A stretch of DNA of 64,000 nucleotides from Flavobacterium sp. ALJ2 (GCF_015594725.1 NZ_JADNRC010000018.1:18680-82679); one strand, 5' to 3'. Positions 44,861 to 54,206 are shown, counted from the stretch's first letter. Notes: generated by a model from the letters alone, not told the origin. Numbers and translations: made by a program.

Positions 44861-47800
44861 ATGAGAAAAAAAATTCTGTTTTTTGCCTTTATTTTTATAG
44901 CCTATAGTTCTTATGCTCAAATTGGTATTGGAACTCCCGTACCAGAACCTTCATCAGCTTTGGATATTAAACTCCCAAACAAAGGGGTTCTGTTATCGCG
45001 TGTAGCACTTACAGGAACTACAGATGTTACAACAATACTTTTGGCTGCAAACGCATTAACAGTTTACAATACAGCAACTACTGGTGATGTTACACCGGGC
45101 TATTACTACTGGAACAAAGTGGCTAATAAATGGATACGACTACTGGATAGTAGCTCGCCAATAACAGCTTGGAGCTTAACAGGAAACTCTCAAACAATTC
45201 CAGGAACAAATTTTATAGGAACTACAGATGATAACGATTTAGTTTTTAAAAGAAATAATGTGCTGTCGGGCAGACTTGGTCTTAATACGTCCTTTGGTGT
45301 AAATGCTTTAGCAAATAGTACAGCACAAAATAATGTGGCAATAGGACATGAGGCATTGTTCTCTAATACAACAGGAGATTTTAATATTGCTACTGGGAAA
45401 GCAGCATTGAGATCTAACACAATAGGAAACAAAAATATTGCGACTGGTAATCTGGTGCTGTACCATAACGAAAAAGGAAGCAGCAATATTGCTACTGGTG
45501 ATCTGGCAATGTTTTATAATGCAGATGGAAGTAATAATATTGCTATAGGATTAAGTGCATTGCAAGGAAACAATTCAGGAAATGAAAATGTAGTTGTTGG
45601 TAATAAATCGCTATTAACCTTTACTACAGGGAGTGGCAATAGTGCTTTTGGAGTTGGTATTGGAGAAGATTTTGAGTTAAGAACTTCGGATAGCAACAAT
45701 ACATTTATAGGGTACAAAACGGCTTTAGGAATCTCTAAAGGGAAAGCAAATACCATTATTGGTGCAAATGTAAATGTAAGAGCAGATAAAAACAGTAAAA
45801 CAATACCGCTATCTAATAACATTATCATTGCCGACGGAGACGGTAACCGACGCATTAATGTAAACGAAAAAGGAAATGTAGGTTTAGGAACTAATACGCC
45901 AGATGCATCAGCAGCGCTAGATGTTACAAGTACCGATAAAGGACTGCTAATGCCTAGAGTTTCACTTACAGGAACTACAGATGTAACAACAATACCCTCG
46001 GCTGCAAACGCATTAACAGTTTACAATACAGCAACTGTGAGTGATGTAATTCCGAGTTATTATTACTGGAATGAGCAAGCCTCAAAATGGGTACGAATAA
46101 TAGATTCTGATTCACCTACCATATTTTGGAGCCTTACAGGAAATAATGTTAAGCCAACAGATTTTATAGGAACTACAAATAATGTGGATCTTGTTTTTAA
46201 AAGAAATAACTTGCTGTCGGGTAGGATTGGTGTTTATAATACATCTTTTGGTGCAAATGCTTTAGCAAATAACACTGGAGAGTATAATGTGGCAATAGGA
46301 AACAATGCTTTGTCATCTAATACAACAGGACAATATAATGTTGCTACTGGTTCATATGCATTGTCCTCAAACCAAGTAGGAAGCTATAATATTGCTACTG
46401 GGTATCGGGCATTAGCTAGTAATAAAATAGGAGTGAATAATATTGCTACTGGATATTGGGCGTTGCTTAATAACACAGAGGGAAAAGATAATATCGCTGT
46501 TGGGAGCAGTGCATTGCGCAATAACAATACAGGAAGTAATAATATTGCTTTTGGGACAGAGGTATTACTTTCTAACATAGAGGGAAGTGATAATATTGCT
46601 ACAGGATATAATGCATTGTATAGTAATGAAGTAGGTAAAAATAATATAGCAACAGGAAGCAAGGCATTATTTACTAATACAGGAAGTAATAATATTGCAA
46701 TGGGTACAGAGGCATTGTATTCAAACACAATAGGAACTAGTAATATTGCTGCAGGAAGCAAGGCATTGTATTCTAATACAACAGGGGTTGGTAATATTGC
46801 TATAGGTAATAACGCATTGTACTTTAACAAAGAGGCAAACTATAATATTGCTACAGGGCTCAACGCATTATATTCTAATATAACAGGAAAGAATAATATT
46901 GCTACTGGGTATTATGCATTATACACTAATCAATCAGGAAATAGTAATATTGCTACTGGGAGCAATGCGTTAAAGAGTAACAAAACAGGAAGTAATAATA
47001 TAGCTACTGGTAGTAATGCATTATTCCTTAATGAAGGAGGAATAGATAATATTGCTAGTGGGTACGATGCATTACGAAATAACATAGGAGGAAGTAATAA
47101 TATTGCAAATGGATTCTCTGCATTAAAAGCCAATGAATCAGGAAATAGTAATATTGCTATCGGAAAGTCTACATTGCTTTCTAACAAAACAGGGTCTTAT
47201 AATATTGCCACAGGGTTTGAAGCATTACGGGATAATGAAGGAGGTAGTAATAATATTGCTACTGGTTTCTCTGCATTACTTTCTAATATATCAGGAAACA
47301 ATAATATAGCCAATGGATACTCTGCATTGTCCTCTAACACAGCAGGGAGCAGTAATGTTGCTATAGGACCCAATGCATTGTTATCTAATAAAAACGGAAA
47401 TTATAATAATGCTATAGGAATCGGCGCATTGTTGTCTAACACAGATGGAGCTGATAATATTGCTTTTGGAAGAAGTGGATTGTATACTAATAGCTCAGGA
47501 AATAGCAATATAGCGATTGGAGGCTTGTCTATGTTCTATAATACAATAGGGAACGGCAATGTAGCAGCCGGTCATGGCGCATTGAATCTTAACGATAATG
47601 GATCCTATAATACAGCAATAGGGTTTGCAGCAATGAATAGAAACCAAAGAGGATCTAATAATGTTGCTTTGGGGATGAATGCACTTCGATTTAATTATTT
47701 TGGAGACAACAATACAGCAATAGGGAATGATGCAGGAATGGTAGATAACGATACAATTGAGTTTACAAATACAACAGCAATAGGTAACGGAGCAAAAGTA

Positions 47801-48199
47801 AGTGCAAGTAATGAAATAAGGCTTGGAAATACATTAGTTGGTAAATTGTCAGCTCAGGTTGCTTTAACTGTGGCTTCAGATAAGCGTTATAAAGAAAATA
47901 TAAAAACAATGCCTTTGGGGTTAGATTTTATTAATAAAATACGCCCTGTAGAGTACATTCGTAAAAATAACGAATTAAAAACCAAAGAGTGGGGAGTTAT
48001 TGCACAAGAGCTGCAACAAACACTACAAACAGTAAATTATAAAGATGCTGGCCTTGTTCAAGAAGATGGAACAGAAGATAAAATGCTCTCTGTGCGTTAT
48101 ACCGATTTAATAGCTCCTATGATTAAAGCCATGCAGGAACTGTCTGAAGAAAACAAAGAATTGAAACGAAGAATTGAAGCGTTAGAAAGTAAGAAGTAA
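44861..48199 (+). CDS. Secreted repeat protein with C-terminal S74-type chaperone (copy 2)
   Basis: Paralogue of 1112 residues. Signal peptide 1-19 (YSSYAQ), two N-terminal-type modules (about 20-95 and about 345-430, the second starting GNVGLGTNTPDASAALDV), then the longest head-repeat tract of the three (about 465-960, roughly thirty units of the form NNIATGxxALxSNxxG). The S74 domain starts near residue 1004 (SDKRYKENI at Ser1006) and ends in a short coiled coil. The C-terminal domain protein sequence is nearly identical to copies 1 and 3, but its DNA differs at many silent sites. It has its own promoter and terminator. The repeat DNA makes it a candidate for length variation. Confidence 0.88.
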   Translation: MRKKILFFAFIFIAYSSYAQIGIGTPVPEPSSALDIKLPNKGVLLSRVALTGTTDVTTILLAANALTVYNTATTGDVTPGYYYWNKVANKWIRLLDSSSPITAWSLTGNSQTIPGTNFIGTTDDNDLVFKRNNVLSGRLGLNTSFGVNALANSTAQNNVAIGHEALFSNTTGDFNIATGKAALRSNTIGNKNIATGNLVLYHNEKGSSNIATGDLAMFYNADGSNNIAIGLSALQGNNSGNENVVVGNKSLLTFTTGSGNSAFGVGIGEDFELRTSDSNNTFIGYKTALGISKGKANTIIGANVNVRADKNSKTIPLSNNIIIADGDGNRRINVNEKGNVGLGTNTPDASAALDVTSTDKGLLMPRVSLTGTTDVTTIPSAANALTVYNTATVSDVIPSYYYWNEQASKWVRIIDSDSPTIFWSLTGNNVKPTDFIGTTNNVDLVFKRNNLLSGRIGVYNTSFGANALANNTGEYNVAIGNNALSSNTTGQYNVATGSYALSSNQVGSYNIATGYRALASNKIGVNNIATGYWALLNNTEGKDNIAVGSSALRNNNTGSNNIAFGTEVLLSNIEGSDNIATGYNALYSNEVGKNNIATGSKALFTNTGSNNIAMGTEALYSNTIGTSNIAAGSKALYSNTTGVGNIAIGNNALYFNKEANYNIATGLNALYSNITGKNNIATGYYALYTNQSGNSNIATGSNALKSNKTGSNNIATGSNALFLNEGGIDNIASGYDALRNNIGGSNNIANGFSALKANESGNSNIAIGKSTLLSNKTGSYNIATGFEALRDNEGGSNNIATGFSALLSNISGNNNIANGYSALSSNTAGSSNVAIGPNALLSNKNGNYNNAIGIGALLSNTDGADNIAFGRSGLYTNSSGNSNIAIGGLSMFYNTIGNGNVAAGHGALNLNDNGSYNTAIGFAAMNRNQRGSNNVALGMNALRFNYFGDNNTAIGNDAGMVDNDTIEFTNTTAIGNGAKVSASNEIRLGNTLVGKLSAQVALTVASDKRYKENIKTMPLGLDFINKIRPVEYIRKNNELKTKEWGVIAQELQQTLQTVNYKDAGLVQEDGTEDKMLSVRYTDLIAPMIKAMQELSEENKELKRRIEALESKK

Positions 48200-48288
48200 A
48201 TGAGTCAGAAGTTTAAAATTCTATTCAGATAATTTCTATTAAAACAAAACCATAATGTTTAAAAAATATTATGTACCAATCATAAAAG

Positions 48289-48330
48289 ACCTTTACATCA
48301 TGAAAAAATGAGTAAAGGTTTTTTTTTTTT
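48289..48330 (+). terminator. Terminator of S74 gene 2
   Basis: Stem ACCTTTAC / GTAAAGGT (48289-48296 with 48312-48319), extended by CAT/ATG inside, followed by a long T-run to 48330. Confidence 0.88.
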
Positions 48331-48405
48331 AATTTTATAAAAGAGTCCCAATATTCGTTGTTTGAGAGTTAAAGAAAATATAAATTAAGAAATTATTTTT
48401 TATCT

Positions 48406-48461
48406 GAGTAGATGTGCGTAGGCACTTATTATGTTTTTTTGTTAAAATTGCACTAGGTTTG
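48406..48461 (+). promoter_or_regulatory. Promoter of S74 gene 3 with operator-like motif (site C)
   Basis: Motif GAGTAGATGTGCGTAG (48406-48421), identical to site A, with -7 box TAGGTTTG (48454-48461) after 32 bp. The -33 box is weak here (TATG near 48430), so dependence on an activator is plausible. Confidence 0.75.
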
Positions 48462-48577
48462 CACGCTGAGTATAAGTTTTAACTGCTCATCTTCAAAATA
48501 ATATAATAACTCTCATTATTTCTAGTCTTTAGCTAATTCAATTTATTAGCAGAGGAATGTTTTTAATTTTTGAATTT

Positions 48578-51022
48578 ATGAAAAAATATATTTTATTCTT
48601 TGTTTTTGGTATTATAACCTATAGTTCCTATGCTCAAATTGGTATTGGAACTCACACACCAGATGGTTCATCAGCTTTGGATGTTAGACTCCCTAACAAA
48701 GGAGTTTTATTATCGCGTGTAGCACTTACAGGAACTACAGATGTTACAACAATACCTTTGGCTGCAAATGCATTAACAGTTTACAACACAGCCACCACAA
48801 GCGATGTTACACCGGGATATTACTACTGGAACGCTAATAAATGGGTTCGAATATTAGATTCTGATTCACCTAGCATATCTTGGAGTCTTACAGGAAATAA
48901 TGTTAAGCCAACTGATTTTATAGGAACTACAAATGATGTGGACCTTGTTTTTAAAAGTAATAATAAACAAGCAGGACTAATAAAACCATTTTCTACAGCT
49001 TTTGGTAGTGAAGCATTATTAGCAATGACTGGAGATAATTATAATACTGCTTTTGGAGCAGAGACCCTTAAAGCAAACACTACAGGTATGGTAAATGTGG
49101 CAATTGGAACATATGCATTAGCATCAAATAGCACAGGTGAAGGAAATAATGCTATAGGTGCTGGGGCACTTTATGTTAATACAAAAGGTAATTTTAATAT
49201 TGCTATAGGGTCAAATACATTGATGGCAAACACGGAAGGATCTAAAAATATCGGAATCGGAACTAATGCATTAGTAACTAATATTACAGGAAAAGATAAT
49301 GTAGCTATAGGAAATAATTCGCTAAAGAACTTTACTACTGGAAATGGCAATAGTGTTCTTGGAACAGACGTAGGAACTAGTTTTACTTTGATTAATTCGG
49401 GTAGCAACAATACATTTATAGGATATAAAACGGCCGATGGAATTTCTAGGGGAAATGCAAATACCATTATTGGCGCAAATGTAGATATAAGAGCTAATAG
49501 AATAGGTGCTGCAATCCCGCTATCTAATAACATCATCATTGCAGACGGAGATGGTAACCAGCGCATTAATATAAACGATAAAGGGAATGTAGGTTTAGGA
49601 ACTAATACGCCACATGAGGCAGCAGCACTAGATATTACCAGTAGTAATAAAGGGTTGTTATTACCAAGAGTTGCTCTTACAGCAACCAATGCCATAGCAC
49701 CGCTAAGTGCAGTAACAGCTGGAATGACTGTGTATAACACGGCTACTGCTGGGGTTACTCCTAATAATGTAACTCCTGGCCAGTATTACCACAACGGTAG
49801 TCAATGGGTAAGATTAGTAGATGTTTCCCCTGTGGCTAGCTCTGGATGGAGTACTACGGGAAATCCAGCTAAACTAACTGATTTTATAGGAACTACAAAT
49901 AATGTAGACCTTGTTTTTAAAAGAAATAACATACCGGTTGGCAAGCTTGGTTCTAGTGTTATCTCATTAGGTATACATAGTTTAACAAATAATAGTACAG
50001 GATTAAATAATGTGGCAATAGGAGATAATGCATTGAGTAATAACTCAGCAGGCTCTCGTAATAATGCTACTGGAACCTATGCATTGTTATCTAATACAAC
50101 AGGAAATGACAATATTGCTACAGGGTACAGTGCCTTGAATGGTAATACAACAGGATCTAATAATATTGCTACAGGATTTCAGGCATTATATTCTAACACA
50201 ACAGGGGCTTCTAATTTTGCAACAGGGTTCAATGCCTTATTTTATAACAAAACAGGATCTTTTAATATTGCTACAGGGCATGAAGCATTACAGTCTAACA
50301 TCGAAGGAGCTTTTAATATTGCCACAGGATACAATGCATTACGGGCTAATACAATAGGAGGTAATAATATTGCTATTGGTACTCAGGCTTTGTTTGATAA
50401 CCAAGGAGGATCTAATAATATTGCTTTGGGGGCAAAAGCACTTAGGTATAATTATTCAGGTGATAATAATATAGCAATTGGGAATGATTCAGGAATGATG
50501 GCTAACAATTCAAGTATGCTTACAAATACAACAGCAATAGGTTATGGGGCAAAAGTAAGTGCAAGTAATGAAATAAGACTTGGGAATTATACTATTGGTA
50601 AATTGTCAGCTCAGGTTGCTTTAACTGTGGCTTCAGATAAGCGTTATAAAGAAAACATAAAAACAATGCCTTTGGGACTAGATTTTATTAATAAGATACG
50701 CCCTGTAGAGTATATTCGTAAAAACAACGAATTAAAAACCAAAGAGTGGGGAGTTATTGCACAGGAGCTGCAACAAACACTACAAACAGTAAATTATAAC
50801 GATGCTGGTCTTGTTCAGGAAGACGGTAGCGAAGACAAAATGCTGTCTGTGCGTTACACCGATTTAATTGCACCGATGATTAAAGGTATGCAGGAACTAT
50901 CTGAGCAGAACAATAAATTAGAAGAGGAAAACAAACAGCAAAAAGATAAAATAGAACAGTTGCAACTAGAATTAAAAGAAATAAAAACTTGGATTGAAGA
51001 AATAAAGCAATCTGATAGCTAA
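48578..51022 (+). CDS. Secreted repeat protein with C-terminal S74-type chaperone (copy 3)
   Basis: Shortest paralogue, 814 residues from the ATG at 48578. I prefer this start to the ATG at 48557 because MKKYILFFVFGIITYSSYAQ is a normal signal peptide aligning with copies 1 and 2. Two N-terminal-type modules (about 20-95 and 335-425; the second is diverged, HEAAALDITSSNKGLLLPRVALT) flank two head-repeat tracts. The S74 domain starts near residue 684 (Ser686 of SDKRYKENI) and ends in a longer coiled coil (MQELSEQNNKLEEENKQQKD) than in the others. A 140-bp stretch of this domain (50735-50874) is identical to copy 1. Confidence 0.88.
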   Translation: MKKYILFFVFGIITYSSYAQIGIGTHTPDGSSALDVRLPNKGVLLSRVALTGTTDVTTIPLAANALTVYNTATTSDVTPGYYYWNANKWVRILDSDSPSISWSLTGNNVKPTDFIGTTNDVDLVFKSNNKQAGLIKPFSTAFGSEALLAMTGDNYNTAFGAETLKANTTGMVNVAIGTYALASNSTGEGNNAIGAGALYVNTKGNFNIAIGSNTLMANTEGSKNIGIGTNALVTNITGKDNVAIGNNSLKNFTTGNGNSVLGTDVGTSFTLINSGSNNTFIGYKTADGISRGNANTIIGANVDIRANRIGAAIPLSNNIIIADGDGNQRININDKGNVGLGTNTPHEAAALDITSSNKGLLLPRVALTATNAIAPLSAVTAGMTVYNTATAGVTPNNVTPGQYYHNGSQWVRLVDVSPVASSGWSTTGNPAKLTDFIGTTNNVDLVFKRNNIPVGKLGSSVISLGIHSLTNNSTGLNNVAIGDNALSNNSAGSRNNATGTYALLSNTTGNDNIATGYSALNGNTTGSNNIATGFQALYSNTTGASNFATGFNALFYNKTGSFNIATGHEALQSNIEGAFNIATGYNALRANTIGGNNIAIGTQALFDNQGGSNNIALGAKALRYNYSGDNNIAIGNDSGMMANNSSMLTNTTAIGYGAKVSASNEIRLGNYTIGKLSAQVALTVASDKRYKENIKTMPLGLDFINKIRPVEYIRKNNELKTKEWGVIAQELQQTLQTVNYNDAGLVQEDGSEDKMLSVRYTDLIAPMIKGMQELSEQNNKLEEENKQQKDKIEQLQLELKEIKTWIEEIKQSDS

Positions 51023-51023
51023 A

Positions 51024-51075
51024 AAACTCCCCCCGAAGTTAAATTTCACAACAATAGAGTAATTGTGAGGAGTTT
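51024..51075 (+). terminator. Possible terminator of S74 gene 3
   Basis: Nested stems AAACTCC / GGAGTTT (51024-51030 with 51069-51075) and CACAA / TTGTG (51047-51051 with 51063-51067). The following sequence is only moderately T-rich. Confidence 0.5.
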
Positions 51076-51212
51076 GTGTTTTGGGTTCATTTAGGTTATT
51101 AAAAGCATAGGTTTAATGATAAATAAGTTAAACGTTACTTTTAGTTATAATAAGCTAAGTATTAAGAATAGTTGTAAGGGGATAAGAACTTTATAGAAAA
51201 TAAAATAGGATT

Positions 51213-51547
51213 ATGGAAAAGAAAAAAATGGGATTGATATATGATAGTCAAAAATGTTTTTCTAGATTTTTAAAATATGAATTTAAAGAACATTTTTCAT
51301 TCGATGTCTATAAAAATTTTAAAAATTTTGATGATGAATTAGACAAGTATGCATTTATGTTATTTGTAGTTTATTCAGATCAAGAGTTAATTGATTTATT
51401 GCGAATATACAGAAGAGGAGTTCCGTTAATAGTTTCGACATTAAATTAAAGTTGGAAAAAATAGATGATATTTTATTATTTGATTCGTCAAAGATAAAAT
51501 CAGAAATGAGAACAGAATTGAAATTTTATATTAATACAGTTTTTTAA
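51213..51547 (+). pseudogene. Frameshifted receiver-like small protein
   Basis: The first frame gives 78 residues (KKKMGLIYDSQKCFSRFLKY ... YRRGVPLIVSTLN) with an alternating strand/helix order like a response-regulator receiver domain, but without a clear phospho-acceptor aspartate. After its stop (51447-51449) the sequence continues in another frame as IKLKLEKIDDILLFDSSKIK and on to a stop at 51547. That would complete a ~110-residue domain. One frameshift near 51440 therefore explains both parts. It lies between the S74 genes and the duplicated 266-residue genes. Either a decayed gene or a sequencing/programmed frameshift. Confidence 0.5.
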
Positions 51548-51599
51548 AATAAAAAATTAATTAAAATGTTTAAGTCTGTTATAATTAGGGTATTAAATG

Positions 51600-51638
51600 T
51601 TTTAGCAAAAAATAATTAAAAAATAATTTTTGCTAAAA
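51600..51638 (+). terminator. Terminator after the receiver-like gene
   Basis: Perfect 12-bp inverted repeat TTTTAGCAAAAA / TTTTTGCTAAAA (51600-51611 with 51627-51638) followed by AT-rich TAATTTTTAT. Confidence 0.7.
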
Positions 51639-51682
51639 TAATTTTTATAGCTTGCGTGATAATAATATTAATAGAATAATTT

Positions 51683-52483
51683 ATGTATAAAAAGCTCGCT
51701 TTTTTTTTGTTATTAGCTGTATTTCAGACCATAAGTGCACAAATTGGAGTAAATACCCATGCTCCAAAAGCAACAATGGAGATAAAACATATAGATAATG
51801 GTATTGCCAGTGGGTTGTTGCTTCCTAAAATAACTGGAGACCAATTAAAAGCGATGGATCATTTGTATAATGAAGATCAGGATGGGGCATTGGTACAGGT
51901 TACTAAAGCAATAACACAGCAAGGTCTTGAAGGTAAAACTCAAAAAGTAACAATTCCAGGAATTTATTCGTATTCATATCGCACAGCGTTATGGGAAAAT
52001 ATAAATCCTCCCACATCGATAGAAAATAGGACTTATATTTTGATTAATAAAGACGGTGTTGAAGATGTAACTTACAGTAATGCCAAAAATATTCGCTGGG
52101 GGACTATTGAAGGACTAAATTATTCTAATGTAAAAATTAGTTCAGATAGAACGAAAATAATTTTACCAAAAGGCTATATCTTTAAAGTAACAGGAATGAT
52201 TGGGATATCAGATAGTAGTTCGCCTACTTACATAGTTAGTTACTTTATAGCAAATCCTTCAAGTAAAATGGCATTATCAACAAGGGGGTTTGTTGAATCT
52301 TCTACAGAGAATTATAATGATGGTGGAGTTACGAATCCAATTGCCGTTATTGACGCCTCTGCATTATCGGTTGAAATTAGTTTAAGAGCTAGTGGACCTA
52401 GTAATAATAGAAAGACAGTTATTACTGCAGCTCCAACAGATTATTCACTTGGTACTTATTTAATCATAGAGCAATTGTTGTAG
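51683..52483 (+). CDS. Secreted hypothetical protein, 266-residue duplicated family (copy 1)
   Basis: Exported protein of unknown function. Signal peptide 1-19 (FQTISAQ). The mature N-terminus IGVNTHAPKATMEIKHIDNGIASGLLLPKITG is a diverged version of the 'IGIGTxxP...LDV...KGxLxPRV' module that opens the S74 proteins. The remaining ~170 residues are beta-rich and unrecognised (NRTYILINKDGVEDVTYSNA, KIILPKGYIFKVTGMIGIS). It lacks head repeats and an S74 domain. A close copy of the same length lies exactly 1652 bp downstream. It could be a partner or cap of the surface proteins (inference from location only). Confidence 0.82.
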   Translation: MYKKLAFFLLLAVFQTISAQIGVNTHAPKATMEIKHIDNGIASGLLLPKITGDQLKAMDHLYNEDQDGALVQVTKAITQQGLEGKTQKVTIPGIYSYSYRTALWENINPPTSIENRTYILINKDGVEDVTYSNAKNIRWGTIEGLNYSNVKISSDRTKIILPKGYIFKVTGMIGISDSSSPTYIVSYFIANPSSKMALSTRGFVESSTENYNDGGVTNPIAVIDASALSVEISLRASGPSNNRKTVITAAPTDYSLGTYLIIEQLL

Positions 52484-52554
52484 CAAGATTTAATTAATAG
52501 TAAAAGATTTCTAATTTTTTTAGACTTAAAGCTTACTGTAATACTAAAATTACA

Positions 52555-52608
52555 AGATATTACTATTATACAAAGGAGTGTATGATTAAGTAATATCTTT
52601 TTTTTTTA
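52555..52608 (+). terminator. Terminator after 266-residue copy 1
   Basis: Perfect 10-bp stem AGATATTACT / AGTAATATCT (52555-52564 with 52589-52598) followed by a run of T. An equivalent hairpin follows copy 2. Confidence 0.9.
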
Positions 52609-52778
52609 CTATATCTGTTTGTGGGCAGCTGGACGAAATCTTTGTAAGACTTAAAATCCTTATGAAAAATGAAGAAGATTATTTTTGTAAAAAATATTGT
52701 TTTATCTGCCTACTTTAAATTAGAGATTTGTAAATAAGGATATAAAAATAACATTGCTATGCTTTGTTAGAAATTAAA

Positions 52779-52932
52779 TACATATAATATTGTTATTTCT
52801 CAAAACAATGTCAGTAAAATAGATAGTCTGCTTCACCATGCAATCAATATAGAAAATGAGATAGATGCTGATTCTGTTGGATACTATTACAGAAAATGTT
52901 ATTTGTTTTTTGAAAATATAGACGAAGATAAT
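52779..52932 (+). pseudogene. Remnant of a TPR/HTH regulator gene
   Basis: Near-identical to two parts of the intact gene at 54772-56241. Codons 12-35 (YNIVISQNNVSKIDSLLHHA region) are joined directly to codons 159 onward (EIDxDSVGYYYRKCYLFFEN). The junction is at the 8-bp direct repeat GAAAATGA, found at 54877-54884 and 55246-55253 in the intact gene. The deletion is 369 bp, exactly 123 codons. The remnant has no start codon and stops matching at 52932, where a transposase remnant begins. Confidence 0.85.
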
Positions 52933-53194
52933 TCTTTTTTAGTTGCTGTTAATAAGAACATGGTTTTGTAGCAAATCAAAAATGACAAATTAGAGTTTTG
53001 CATTATTGTACCACTTCGTAATGATATTCTACTTCTGCATTTTTTACATTCATAATTCTATCTGCTTTTTATCTAAAAATGTTCTTTATTTCCGCATTTA
53101 TATAGAACTCCGATTTTATCTCTCTCTCTTCTTTTAAATGAAGTCTGTAAGACTCTTCACTCCTGAAATTTGCTGTAAAACGGAATAAATTCAT
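52933..53194 (-). mobile_element. IS1595-type transposase N-terminal remnant
   Basis: Minus-strand pieces in two frames. MNLFRFTANFRSEESYRLHL... (53194-53069), then after a frameshift ECKKCRSRISLRSGTIMQNS and LLTATKKE (53051 to about 52933). The zinc-ribbon CxxC, the SLRSGT-x-M motif and the FLLTATKK stretch are characteristic of IS1595-family transposases. The catalytic DDE part is absent, so the element is dead. It abuts the TPR remnant, suggesting it inserted into that gene copy. Confidence 0.7.
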
Positions 53195-53334
53195 CGCTTT
53201 TTTTATCGAATATAATTCTTTTATTAATTGTAAGTAATTACGGATAGTAAAAATATATTATACATTATAAATATTACTAAAATTATTTTTTATAGATTGC
53301 GTAATCGTAATATTAATAAAAAATCAAAATAATT

Positions 53335-54135
53335 ATGTGTGAAAGACTATCTTTTTGTTTGTTATTACTTTTATTTAACACTATAAATGCACAAATTGGA
53401 ATAAATACCCATGCTCCAAAAGCAACAATGGAGATAAAACATATAGACAATGGTATTGCCTGTGGGGTGTTGCTTCCTAAAATAACTGGAGACCAATTAA
53501 AAGCGATGGATGATTTATATAATCAGGATCAGGATGGCGCATTGGTACAGGTTACTGAAGCAATAACACAGCAAGGCCTTGAAGGTAAAACTCAAAAAGT
53601 AACAATTCCAGGAATTTATTCGTATTCATATCGCACAGCGCTATGGGAAAATATAAATCCCCCTAAATTTATAGAAAACAGAACTTATATTTTAATTAAT
53701 AAAGACGGTGTTGAAGATGTAACTTATAGTAATGCCAAAAATATTCGTTGGGGAATTATCGAAGGACTAAATTATTCTAATGTAAAACTTAGTTCAGATA
53801 AAACGAAAATAATTTTACCAAAAGGCTATATCTTTAAAGTAACAGGAATGATTGGGATATCAGATAGTAGTACACCTACTTACATCGTTAGTTCCTTTCT
53901 AGCAAAGCCTTCAAATAAAATGGCATTATCAACAAGGGGGTTTGTTGAATCTTCTACAGAGAGTTATAATGATGGTGGAGTTACGAATCCAATTGCCATT
54001 ATTGATGCCTCTACAACATCGGTTGAAATTAGTTTAAAAGCTAGTGGGCCTAAAAATGATAGAAAGACATATGTTACTGCAGCTCCATCAGATTATTCAC
54101 TTGGTACTTATTTAATCATAGAGCAATTGTTGTAA
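53335..54135 (+). CDS. Secreted hypothetical protein, 266-residue duplicated family (copy 2)
   Basis: Same length as the copy at 51683-52483 and colinear with no gaps. Most differences are at the signal peptide (MCERLSFCLLLLLFNTINAQ) and a few surface positions (for example KFIENRTY for TSIENRTY). The signal peptide is intact, so both copies look functional. Sequence flanking the gene, including the terminator hairpin, is also duplicated. The function is unknown; the preserved reading frame in both copies suggests selection rather than decay. Confidence 0.82.
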   Translation: MCERLSFCLLLLLFNTINAQIGINTHAPKATMEIKHIDNGIACGVLLPKITGDQLKAMDDLYNQDQDGALVQVTEAITQQGLEGKTQKVTIPGIYSYSYRTALWENINPPKFIENRTYILINKDGVEDVTYSNAKNIRWGIIEGLNYSNVKLSSDKTKIILPKGYIFKVTGMIGISDSSTPTYIVSSFLAKPSNKMALSTRGFVESSTESYNDGGVTNPIAIIDASTTSVEISLKASGPKNDRKTYVTAAPSDYSLGTYLIIEQLL

Positions 54136-54206
54136 CCAGATTTACTTAATAGTAAAATATTTCTAATTTTTTTAGACCTATAGCTTACTGTAATACTAAA
54201 ATTACA

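Noticed and set aside
45190..47187. Several long minus-strand open frames opposite the repeat genes
   Set aside because: They are mirror frames caused by the repetitive codon pattern of the plus-strand genes, without start signals or recognisable domains.
41200..47720. Regularly spaced direct repeats resembling a CRISPR or tandem array
   Set aside because: The period is a multiple of three and stays in one long open frame encoding NNIATGxxAL units; there are no distinct spacers.
40802..51022. Prophage tail-fibre genes
   Set aside because: S74 domains are phage-typical, but no other phage genes are nearby, each protein has a Sec signal peptide, and each gene has its own host-type promoter.
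51641..51660. -7 box TATAGCTTGCG before the 266-residue genes
   Set aside because: The sequence is conserved before both copies, but this follows from the duplication and it fits TAnnTTTG only loosely, so I do not list it as a promoter.
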